Assembly (NCBI GenBank): GCA_009923125.1
Contig: RFUD01000093.1
Span: 1-8,129, forward strand
DNA length: 8,129 bases
From: Planctomycetia bacterium
GTDB taxonomy: Bacteria; Planctomycetota; Planctomycetia; Pirellulales; UBA1268
Direction of reading: 5' to 3'
Shown: piece by piece, positions 1 through 5,310 of the stretch
How positions within the stretch are numbered: the first letter of the stretch is position 1
How the letters are laid out: each line of letters opens with the position of its first letter
Program-made: the position numbers and the translations under genes
Notes under the pieces: generated by a model
Database searches by the model: none
What the model saw: the letters and a program-made list of their open reading frames with translations, nothing else
What the model was told of the DNA's origin: nothing

Positions 1-133
1 GCTGCCCATGCACGGCTGGACGGCCGAGCCCGAACTGCTCGAGCATGCCGGCCCGCCAGGCCGCGAGGCCCACGAGCCCGAGGATCACGGCCCACACGGC
101 GAGCCAATACGGTGTCTTCGGTTGAGCTGACAT
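1..133 (-). CDS. N-terminal fragment of a single-pass membrane protein (cut by window edge)
   Basis: Only the first 44 codons are present; the gene runs off the left edge. The start ATG (133-131) is supported by an AGGA ribosome binding site seven bases upstream (144-141). The fragment has a short polar N-terminus (about residues 1-8), then a hydrophobic, Trp-rich stretch (about residues 9-27) ending in Trp-Arg, then a more polar part. That reads as one membrane anchor or an uncleaved signal anchor, with the bulk of the protein probably outside the cytoplasm. It is the fourth gene of the run that starts with the PspA-like gene and lies 40 bases after the 98-residue gene, so it is probably co-transcribed and could be the membrane-facing partner. 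The family cannot be named from this fragment. A periplasmic binding or OmpA-type protein is possible, but that is a guess. Confidence 0.6.
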   Translation of the reverse strand, partial: MSAQPKTPYWLAVWAVILGLVGLAAWRAGMLEQFGLGRPAVHGQ

Positions 134-140
134 GAATGCT

Positions 141-144
141 TCCT
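141..144 (-). promoter_or_regulatory. Ribosome binding site for the membrane protein at 133
   Basis: The minus strand reads AGGA, followed by seven bases and then the ATG at 133. Nearby in-frame sequence offers no better start, so this decides the start of the partial gene. Confidence 0.5.
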
Positions 145-173
145 GACGGGTGAGGGGTACGTGACGGGGGTGC

Positions 174-470
174 CTAGCCCTGGAACCTCGTGCGGGGCCG
201 CGACTTCCCCGCCATGTGCAGCGTGTTCATGAGGTCGTAGGCGGTGACCTCGCAGAGGAGCTGCGTCACCTTGGCGTGGGCCTCGGGCGACAACAGCGGC
301 TCGACCTCCTTCATCAGGCTGACGACCCGCTTCTCCTGGGCCTCGAGCTCGTTGGCGTCCACGCGGCCGTCGGCCACGACGTCGAGAAACGAATCGAGCT
401 TGCGGGCGTACTCGGTGAGCATCTCGGAATCGCTCGCGGCGTCGAACCAGGGTGTCTTCGACTTCGACAT
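174..470 (-). CDS. Small soluble helical protein, 98 aa, with TerB-like acidic motif
   Basis: An open frame continues upstream to 773 inside the AAA+ gene, but the ATG at 470 is the likely start. A GGAGAA ribosome binding site sits just upstream (482-477), and the longer N-terminus is an Arg-rich shadow of the ATPase gene. The 98-residue product has no signal peptide or membrane segment and looks helical. Residues 32-43 read V-A-D-G-R-V-D-A-N-E-L-E, the pattern that opens TerB-like (tellurite resistance B) helical domains and also resembles an EF-hand-type acidic loop. The protein is too short for a full TerB domain, so the resemblance is suggestive only. The C-terminus is basic (Lys-Ser-Arg-Pro-Arg-Thr-Arg). 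It lies 58 bases after the AAA+ gene and 40 bases before the membrane gene, in the same orientation. It may be an adaptor in this module, which is inference. Otherwise it is a conserved hypothetical protein. Confidence 0.7.
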   Translation of the reverse strand: MSKSKTPWFDAASDSEMLTEYARKLDSFLDVVADGRVDANELEAQEKRVVSLMKEVEPLLSPEAHAKVTQLLCEVTAYDLMNTLHMAGKSRPRTRFQG

Positions 471-476
471 GGGAAG

Positions 477-482
477 TTCTCC
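477..482 (-). promoter_or_regulatory. Ribosome binding site deciding the start of the 98-aa gene
   Basis: GGAGAA on the minus strand. The GGAG core (482-479) is eight bases from the ATG at 470. It supports the internal start over the much longer open frame that overlaps the ATPase gene. Confidence 0.55.
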
Positions 483-528
483 GGTGGGGGCAACGAGGGT
501 CGTGCTGTGCTGTGTGTCGCTATTCGCC

Positions 529-2376
529 TCACCCGCGAACGACTTCGCGGATCGCGGCCAGCCGCTCCTGGAGCTGGGCGCGGCCACCCGGCTTCGCCAC
601 CTGCTCCTTCCAGCGGTCGGGCAGGAACCGCTTCTCGGTGCACTCGAGCACCGCCGCGATCTCCTGCATCTCCTTTTCGAGTCCTTGGGCGCTGGGGAGA
701 AAGTCGCCCAGAGCCTCCCGGAGATCTTCCGGGGAGATCTCGTCGGGCGCGGGCCGGCCGGAATCGGCGGCACGGTCGAGCCCCTTCCGCCGCGCGGCGA
801 GCACGACGCTCTCGATGTCGGCGCCGGACAGCCCGAGCCCGAGATCGACCGGCCCCGGCAGGCCGGAAGCGAGCCTCACGCCGCACTTCCGCGCCATCGC
901 CGTGAACATCGCGTCGATCTCCGCCTGATCGTGCGGGTAGAACAGCGGAATGTGCACCTCCGCCCGGCCCTGCCGCTTGAGGTCGATCGGCAGGGCGTCG
1001 GGGCGGCTCGTGAGCAGCATCCAGACGATCTTGCCACGGTACCGGGTGTCGCCCATCTGCCGGGCGATCATCGAGAACACCCGGGCCTGCGTGCCCGAGT
1101 CTCCCCCTTGATCGCGGTTGCCGAGCGCGGCGTCGGCCTCGTCGATGATCACGACCACGGGGCCGAGGCTCCGCAACACGTCGAGCGCGTGCTCGAGATT
1201 GCCCTCCGTCTCACCGACGTACTTGGAGCGAAAGTTCTTCAGCACGGCGCATGGAATGCCGACGCTCCCCGCGTAGCATTCCGCGATGAAGCTCTTGCCG
1301 GTCCCCACCGGACCGCAGATCAGATAGCCCATCGGAGCGCTCTCGAACTGGCCGCGCTTGATCGCCCGGGCGTCTGCCTCGAGGCGGGCCTTGGCCTCGG
1401 CGTGGCCGGCGACGGCGTCGAGCGTGAGCCGGGGCTGGATGAACTCCACGAGCCCCTGGCACGACCGCTCGATGAGATCCTTCTTCATCCGGGCGAACTC
1501 GGGCCCGTCGGGGTCGGTGCCGTCGCGGGCCGACATCGTGACCACCGCCCGGAGGCTCTCGAGCGACAGGCCGCCCGAGAGTGCCGCGGCCCGCTTGACC
1601 GCGTCGGTCCGGTCGGCGGGCATGCCGGCGGCCGCGGCCGCGGCGAGGGCGAACCGCTCCCGCTCGGCCGCGTCGGGCAGCGGCACGTCGATCGCCGTCA
1701 CGGCCGGGCTCTGCACGAGCCGCGGGTGGATCTCGGCCATCGAGTCGGTGACCAGCGCGATCGCCACGTTCACGCGCCGCAGGAGCGGATTCGTGGCCCA
1801 GGCGAGCAGTCGCACGAGGCGGCCGGCGGCCGCGCGGGCCGAGGAGGCGGCGTCGCCGGCGGGGGCCAGATACTGGGCGTAGTCGAGCACGATCGCGATC
1901 CGCTTCCGCTGCTCGGGAGCCTCCAGCAGATTGCGTTCGAGGATCGCGTCGATGGCGTTGATCGCGGCATCGGGCTCACGCGGCCAGCCGGTGGCGGGGC
2001 CGAGACGCTCGGTGAGCCACTGCGCCATGGAACGCAGCCGGTTCGGATCGGGGCCGGCGAGCGGCCGCAGCCCCTTGCCGACGTCGTACCCCAGCACGAC
2101 GTCCCAGCGGCCGAAGATCTCCCGGGCCAGGAAGTCGGGCACCGTGGACCAGCCGGCGGCGACGTCGGCTCCCGGGGGCGCGACCGCGACCAGGTCCCGC
2201 ACGTTGCCGTGCAGCAGGAACATGCAGCTCGTCCCGGAGAGATAGGCGTCGCCCAGACGCTCCGCCCAGGCCGGACACCATGCGGGCAACGACGCGCCGG
2301 CGGCGCGGGGCTCGGAGGCCGTCCCGAGGGCGGGCGGCCCGGACGGCGGGGCGGCTGACGGAGCGACGGTGGCCAC
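529..2376 (-). CDS. Two-domain AAA+ ATPase, Ycf46-like layout, paired with PspA
   Basis: This is a 615-residue cytoplasmic ATPase with a GTG start and an AGGA site nine bases upstream. The C-terminal half is a complete classical AAA module: Walker A GPVGTGKS (355-362), pore-loop-like S-K-Y-V-G-E-T (384-390), Walker B VVVIIDEAD (407-415), sensor-1 region L-L-T-S-R-P-D (454-460), candidate arginine fingers R468 and R471, and a sensor-2 helix starting L-S-G-A-D-I (516-521). Residues about 50-280 look like a degenerate AAA domain: FLLHGNVRDL (53-62), a Walker B-like IVLDYAQYL (162-170), but no Walker A. The junction (L-V-E-F-I-Q-P near 309-315) and overall order resemble chloroplast/cyanobacterial Ycf46. 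Sensor 1 has Ser457 where most classical AAA proteins have Asn. Classical AAA proteins thread or disassemble protein assemblies. The adjacent PspA-like gene, 37 bases upstream, makes that protein a candidate substrate, which is inference. Confidence 0.88.
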   Translation of the reverse strand: MATVAPSAAPPSGPPALGTASEPRAAGASLPAWCPAWAERLGDAYLSGTSCMFLLHGNVRDLVAVAPPGADVAAGWSTVPDFLAREIFGRWDVVLGYDVGKGLRPLAGPDPNRLRSMAQWLTERLGPATGWPREPDAAINAIDAILERNLLEAPEQRKRIAIVLDYAQYLAPAGDAASSARAAAGRLVRLLAWATNPLLRRVNVAIALVTDSMAEIHPRLVQSPAVTAIDVPLPDAAERERFALAAAAAAGMPADRTDAVKRAAALSGGLSLESLRAVVTMSARDGTDPDGPEFARMKKDLIERSCQGLVEFIQPRLTLDAVAGHAEAKARLEADARAIKRGQFESAPMGYLICGPVGTGKSFIAECYAGSVGIPCAVLKNFRSKYVGETEGNLEHALDVLRSLGPVVVIIDEADAALGNRDQGGDSGTQARVFSMIARQMGDTRYRGKIVWMLLTSRPDALPIDLKRQGRAEVHIPLFYPHDQAEIDAMFTAMARKCGVRLASGLPGPVDLGLGLSGADIESVVLAARRKGLDRAADSGRPAPDEISPEDLREALGDFLPSAQGLEKEMQEIAAVLECTEKRFLPDRWKEQVAKPGGRAQLQERLAAIREVVRG

Positions 2377-2385
2377 GACGAAGGA

Positions 2386-2389
2386 TCCT
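2386..2389 (-). promoter_or_regulatory. Ribosome binding site for the AAA+ ATPase (GTG start)
   Basis: AGGA on the minus strand, nine bases before the GTG at 2376, within the 37-base spacer after the PspA-like gene. It supports the GTG start. The residues after it (Ala/Pro-rich, about 1-30) look like a flexible leader, so a later start cannot be excluded. Confidence 0.45.
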
Positions 2390-2413
2390 GAGGGGCGAGA
2401 AATTCCAACCGGA

Positions 2414-3163
2414 TCAGCCGGCCGTCTGCCTGGTCCGCTCCGTACCGAGCTCCTTGTCGTCGGCCTTCACGCCGGCCGTCTCCGGCGTGACCATCCCCAT
2501 CTGGATTTCGAACTCCCGCAGGGCGTTCTCCGCCATCTGCGTCTCCACCGCCTGCTCCGCCTTGACCTTCTCCAGCCCTTCGCCCGACAGGTCGGCCGCC
2601 ACGCGCACCTTGGCCCGATTAAGGCCGATCTTGTCCTGGATCACGTCCTCGATCTGGCCGAAGTCGGTCGTGATGTCGAAATTGAAACTCGTGGCGAGCT
2701 TGGCGAGCTCGGCCTCGGCCCGCGAGAGCTTCAGTTCCGCGTCGTACTTCTGGATCTTCTGCTTCAGGTCGGCGAGCTTCTTCGTCGCGTGCTTGATCTT
2801 CGTGACGTTGTTGCCGTAGGCCGTCTCGTGGAGCTTGAGCTGGGCTTCGTTCTCGGCGAGGTCCTTCTTCGCCCGCTGCAGTTCGAGCGCGAACTTGCTC
2901 GCCGTCTCACGCTCGCCGATCTGCAGGTAGGCCTTCACCTGGGCCTCGAGCTTGGCCACGTGCTCGCGGTCGCCGTTCACCTGCCGCGTCACCCGCTCCA
3001 CCAGGGCCCGGTACTGCTCGAGCCCCTCGCGGCCCTCCTTCATCTGATCGACCGCCTTGTCGTACTCGTACTGCAACTGGGCGATCGGATCGGCCGTCCA
3101 GAAGAAATTGGCGATCTTGTTCATCTGCGCAGCGAGCGTCTTCCAGAGCTTGCCGAGAATCAT
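2414..3163 (-). CDS. PspA/IM30 (Vipp1) family protein, ESCRT-III superfamily
   Basis: The ATG at 3163 is chosen over the in-frame GTG at 3193 because GGAG lies nine bases upstream of the ATG, while the GTG has no purine-rich site. The product is 249 residues, almost entirely charged heptad-rich helix. Residues 1-22 form an amphipathic helix (I-L-G-K-L-W-K-T-L) like the membrane-binding helix 0 of PspA. The motif A-D-P-I-A-Q-L-Q-Y-E-Y (24-34) corresponds to the E-D-P segment of the family. Residues about 30-155 form the long coiled-coil hairpin. Residues about 165-225 match the downstream short helices. The last 25 residues are polar and likely disordered. Known relatives form rods or rings on the inner membrane and protect it under stress. 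It has no adjacent pspF, pspB or pspC; instead an AAA+ ATPase follows directly. The family call is strong, but which paralogue type it belongs to is unclear. Confidence 0.88.
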   Translation of the reverse strand: MILGKLWKTLAAQMNKIANFFWTADPIAQLQYEYDKAVDQMKEGREGLEQYRALVERVTRQVNGDREHVAKLEAQVKAYLQIGERETASKFALELQRAKKDLAENEAQLKLHETAYGNNVTKIKHATKKLADLKQKIQKYDAELKLSRAEAELAKLATSFNFDITTDFGQIEDVIQDKIGLNRAKVRVAADLSGEGLEKVKAEQAVETQMAENALREFEIQMGMVTPETAGVKADDKELGTERTRQTAG

Positions 3164-3172
3164 GGTCACTGT

Positions 3173-3176
3173 CTCC
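3173..3176 (-). promoter_or_regulatory. Ribosome binding site deciding the start of the PspA-like gene
   Basis: GGAG on the minus strand, nine bases from the ATG at 3163. The alternative GTG ten codons upstream is preceded by pyrimidine-rich sequence, so this site sets the start. The resulting protein begins directly with the amphipathic helix expected of the family. Confidence 0.6.
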
Positions 3177-3209
3177 GTGAGGGAACGGTCCACCGGGAGG
3201 AGGGATGAG

Positions 3210-3284
3210 GGTGGCTAACGGGACTCGAACCCGCGACCCCTAGAATCACAATCTAGTGCTCTAACCAACTGAGCTATAGCCACC
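3210..3284 (-). tRNA. tRNA-His (GTG anticodon)
   Basis: The minus strand folds into a complete cloverleaf of 75 bases. It has an acceptor stem GTGGCTA/TAGCCAC, a D stem GCTC/GAGC with loop AGTTGGTTA, an anticodon stem CTAGA/TCTAG with loop TTGTGAT (anticodon GTG at 3249-3247), a 5-base variable region, and a T arm GCGGG-TTCGAGT-CCCGT. The extra 5' G at position -1 (3284) faces C73 (3210), the identity pair for histidyl-tRNA synthetase. The 3' CCA is not encoded (CTC follows), so CCA must be added by tRNA nucleotidyltransferase. The gene lies 46 bases upstream of the PspA-like gene on the same strand, with no obvious terminator between them. Confidence 0.97.
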
Positions 3285-3299
3285 ACGACGCGAGCCGGC

Positions 3300-3326
3300 A
3301 GTTTAGCACACTTTCCGCCCCGTCCA
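3300..3326 (-). promoter_or_regulatory. Candidate promoter for tRNA-His (and possibly the pspA operon)
   Basis: The minus strand reads TGCTAAACT, an extended -10 (TG, one base, then TAAACT at 3305-3300). TGGACG (3326-3321) is a possible -35, but the 15-base spacer is short, so the extended -10 is the stronger element. Transcription would begin near 3293, about nine bases before the tRNA. It is the only AT-rich patch in the spacer between dtd and the tRNA. Confidence 0.4.
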
Positions 3327-3365
3327 CCGGCATCGGCCGTGCCCGGACGACACCGCCGCGCGGGC

Positions 3366-3818
3366 TCATTCCCGGCGTCGGGAATCGATCACGATCGTCA
3401 CCGGACCGTCGTTGACCAGGGCCACCCGCATGTCGCCGCCGAACACGCCGCGTCGGACGGGCCGGCCCACGAGCGGCTCGAGCGTCACCACAAACCGCTC
3501 GTAGAGCGGGAGCGCCTCCTCCGGCCGGGCGGCGGCGGTGAATCCCGGGCGGTTGCCCTTCTTCGTGCTCGCGTGGAGCGTGAACTGACTGACCACGAGC
3601 GCCTCGCCGCCGATCTCCCGGACGTCGCGGTTCATCCTGCCGGCGTCGTCCGCGAAGATCCGCATCCGCGCGATCTTGTCCGCGAGCCAGGCGACGTCCT
3701 CCGCCGTGTCGCCCGTCTCGACCCCCACGAGCACGGCCAGCCCGACACCGATCCTGCCGACTTCGTCGCCGCCGATGCTCACCGCCGCCTCGCGCACCCG
3801 CTGCACCACGGCCCGCAT
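3366..3818 (-). CDS. dtd: D-aminoacyl-tRNA deacylase
   Basis: This 150-residue protein has the usual family length. It removes D-amino acids (and glycine mischarged on tRNA-Ala) from tRNAs in the cytoplasm, a proofreading step in translation. The start M-R-A-V-V-Q-R-V is the family's typical N-terminus and fixes the ATG at 3818, although the frame is open further up to 3890. Hallmarks are SQFTL (77-81, with the conserved Thr80), K-K-G-N-R-P-G-F (86-93) and N-D-G-P-V-T (136-141), which carries the Gly-cisPro dipeptide that excludes L-amino acids. All expected motifs are intact. The ATG is one base after the stop codon of rarA, so translation is likely coupled and there is no separate promoter. 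No terminator with a T-run follows the gene. Confidence 0.96.
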   Translation of the reverse strand: MRAVVQRVREAAVSIGGDEVGRIGVGLAVLVGVETGDTAEDVAWLADKIARMRIFADDAGRMNRDVREIGGEALVVSQFTLHASTKKGNRPGFTAAARPEEALPLYERFVVTLEPLVGRPVRRGVFGGDMRVALVNDGPVTIVIDSRRRE

Positions 3819-3819
3819 G

Positions 3820-5139
3820 TCAGCCGTCGCCTCCCCGCAGCCGCCGGCGGATCTCGGTGATCCGCTCGCCGAGATCGCGTTCGAAGCCACGGTCGGTCGG
3901 CTCGTAGTAGCGGCTCTCGACGCCGAGATACTCCTGTGCGGCGATGCCGTCGGGGGCGTCGTGCGAATACTCGTAACCCTGCCCGTGGCCCAGCCGCCGG
4001 GCGCCCGCGTAGTGCTTGTCCTGCAGGTGCCGGGGCACGGGCAGCACCCGCTTCTCGCGGACGTCGCGGCGGGCGGCGCCGATCGCCGTGGTGCAGGCGT
4101 TGCTCTTCGGCGCCAGCGCGAGATACGTCACCGCCTGCGCGAGCGTGAGCTGGCACTCGGGCAGCCCCACGAACTCGGTGGCCTGCATCGCCGCCACGGC
4201 GATCATCAGGGCCCGGGGATCGGCGTTACCGACATCCTCGCTGGCGAGGATCACGAGCCGCCGGGCGAGGAACCGCACATCCTCGCCCCCCTCGAGCATC
4301 CGGGCCAGCCAGTACAGGCCCGCGTCGGCGTCGCTGCCGCGGATGCTCTTGATGAGGGCGCTGGCGCAGTCGTAGTGCGTGTCGCCCGAGTCGTACGCGA
4401 GCGCCTTCCGCTGCACGCTCTCACGGGCGAGATCGAGCGTGAAGGCGAGCGGCCGCTCCGGGCTCGAGAGGACGCCGATCTCCAGGGCTCCGAGGGCCCG
4501 GCGGGCGTCGCCGTCGGAGGTCTCGACCAGAAACGCCAGCGCGTCCTCGGCCAGCGCGATGCCCTCGCGGCCGAGCCCCCGCTCGCGGTCGGCCACCGCC
4601 CGGCGGAGGATCTCGGCGATGTCGTCGGGGGTGAGGCTCTCCAGCTCGAAGATCCGGCTGCGGCTGACCAGGGCGCTGGTGAGCGCGAAGAACGGGTTCT
4701 GCGTCGTGGCCCCGATGAGGGCGATCACGCCGCTCTCGACGTCGGGGAGCAGGACGTCCTGCTGCGCCTTGTTGAAGCGATGGATCTCGTCCACGAACAG
4801 GCACGTGCGCTGGCCGTCGTCCTCGAGCCGGCGACGGGCGGCGTCGAGCACGTCGCGGAGCTCCTTCACGCCCGACGCGGTGGCCGAAAGCTCGACGAAC
4901 CGCCGCTTCGTCTCGGTGGCGATGATCTCGGCGAGCGTCGTCTTGCCCACGCCGGGCGGGCCGTACAGGATCACCGAGCCGAGGCGGTCGGCCTCGATCA
5001 GGCGGCGCAGCAGCTTGCCGGGACCGACGACGTGTGCCTGACCGACGTAGTCGGCGAGCCGACGCGGCCGCATCCGGGCCGCCAGCGGGGCCGCGCGGGC
5101 GACGTTGGCGGCGCGGGATGCGGAAAACAGGTCGGCCAT
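3820..5139 (-). CDS. rarA: Replication-associated recombination protein A (RarA/MgsA), AAA+ ATPase
   Basis: This 439-residue protein matches the usual length of the RarA/MgsA/WRNIP1 family, clamp-loader-like ATPases that act at stalled replication forks. The open frame extends to 5382, but M-A-D-L-F at 5139 is the typical family start and the upstream residues are Arg/Pro-rich non-homologous sequence. No clear ribosome binding site precedes the ATG. Motifs in order are the N-terminal P-L-A-A-R-M-R-P (18-25) and Y-V-G-Q-A-H (31-36), Walker A GPPGVGKT (60-67), Walker B CLFVDEIHRF (113-122), sensor 1 GATTQNP (143-149), arginine-finger region S-A-L-V-S-R (155-160) and sensor 2 G-D-A-R-R-A-L (210-216). 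The C-terminal tetramerisation part includes L-A-S-E-D-V-G-N-A-D-P (298-308) and Y-L-A-L-A-P-K-S-N (339-347). All catalytic residues are present. It shares a transcript with dtd. Confidence 0.96.
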   Translation of the reverse strand: MADLFSASRAANVARAAPLAARMRPRRLADYVGQAHVVGPGKLLRRLIEADRLGSVILYGPPGVGKTTLAEIIATETKRRFVELSATASGVKELRDVLDAARRRLEDDGQRTCLFVDEIHRFNKAQQDVLLPDVESGVIALIGATTQNPFFALTSALVSRSRIFELESLTPDDIAEILRRAVADRERGLGREGIALAEDALAFLVETSDGDARRALGALEIGVLSSPERPLAFTLDLARESVQRKALAYDSGDTHYDCASALIKSIRGSDADAGLYWLARMLEGGEDVRFLARRLVILASEDVGNADPRALMIAVAAMQATEFVGLPECQLTLAQAVTYLALAPKSNACTTAIGAARRDVREKRVLPVPRHLQDKHYAGARRLGHGQGYEYSHDAPDGIAAQEYLGVESRYYEPTDRGFERDLGERITEIRRRLRGGDG

Positions 5140-5238
5140 CGCGCGGCACCGTGCGGGGATCGGAAATCTGGGCGGCCGGGGCAACCGGGCTCGCCCCTGA
5201 CGGTTCGCCGGGATGAAGCGGTTTCCCCGACCGTGCCG

Positions 5239-5269
5239 ATGATATCGGATGGGTGGTGCCGCGTTCCAA
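5239..5269 (-). promoter_or_regulatory. Weak candidate promoter for rarA-dtd
   Basis: On the minus strand TATCAT (5244-5239) matches five of six -10 bases. TTGGAA (5269-5264) matches four of six -35 bases, but the 19-base spacer is long. It would give a leader of about 90 bases before rarA. The 171-base divergent spacer (5140-5310) shows no convincing plus-strand promoter for the outer membrane protein gene. Confidence 0.25.
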
Positions 5270-5310
5270 GCAGGCACCTTCTCGGACCGGCTGCGCCGGT
5301 GGGGTGCGAC

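Noticed and set aside
1620..1650. GGCCGC-rich palindromic run inside the AAA+ gene as a possible regulatory repeat
   Set aside because: It simply encodes a short alanine run (residues about 245-250) in a GC-rich gene.
244..2358. Very long plus-strand open frame (704 codons) opposite the AAA+ ATPase
   Set aside because: It is antisense to a protein with complete AAA motifs, its translation is Arg/Gly/Pro/His-rich without recognisable domains, and such frames are expected in GC-rich DNA.
3164..3193. Upstream GTG start at 3193 for the PspA-like gene
   Set aside because: It has no ribosome binding site, and the added ten residues do not fit the family N-terminus, whereas the ATG at 3163 has GGAG at good spacing.
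3322..3348. Imperfect hairpin after dtd (GTCC/GGAC and GGCA/TGCC stems) as a terminator
   Set aside because: The stem is interrupted by a 1x3 internal loop, there is no T-run after it, and it overlaps the candidate tRNA promoter.
5239..5310. Earlier ATG start for the TolC-like protein
   Set aside because: It would place a Pro/Cys/His-containing leader before the signal peptide, which would spoil export. The GTG at 5311 gives a normal signal peptide.
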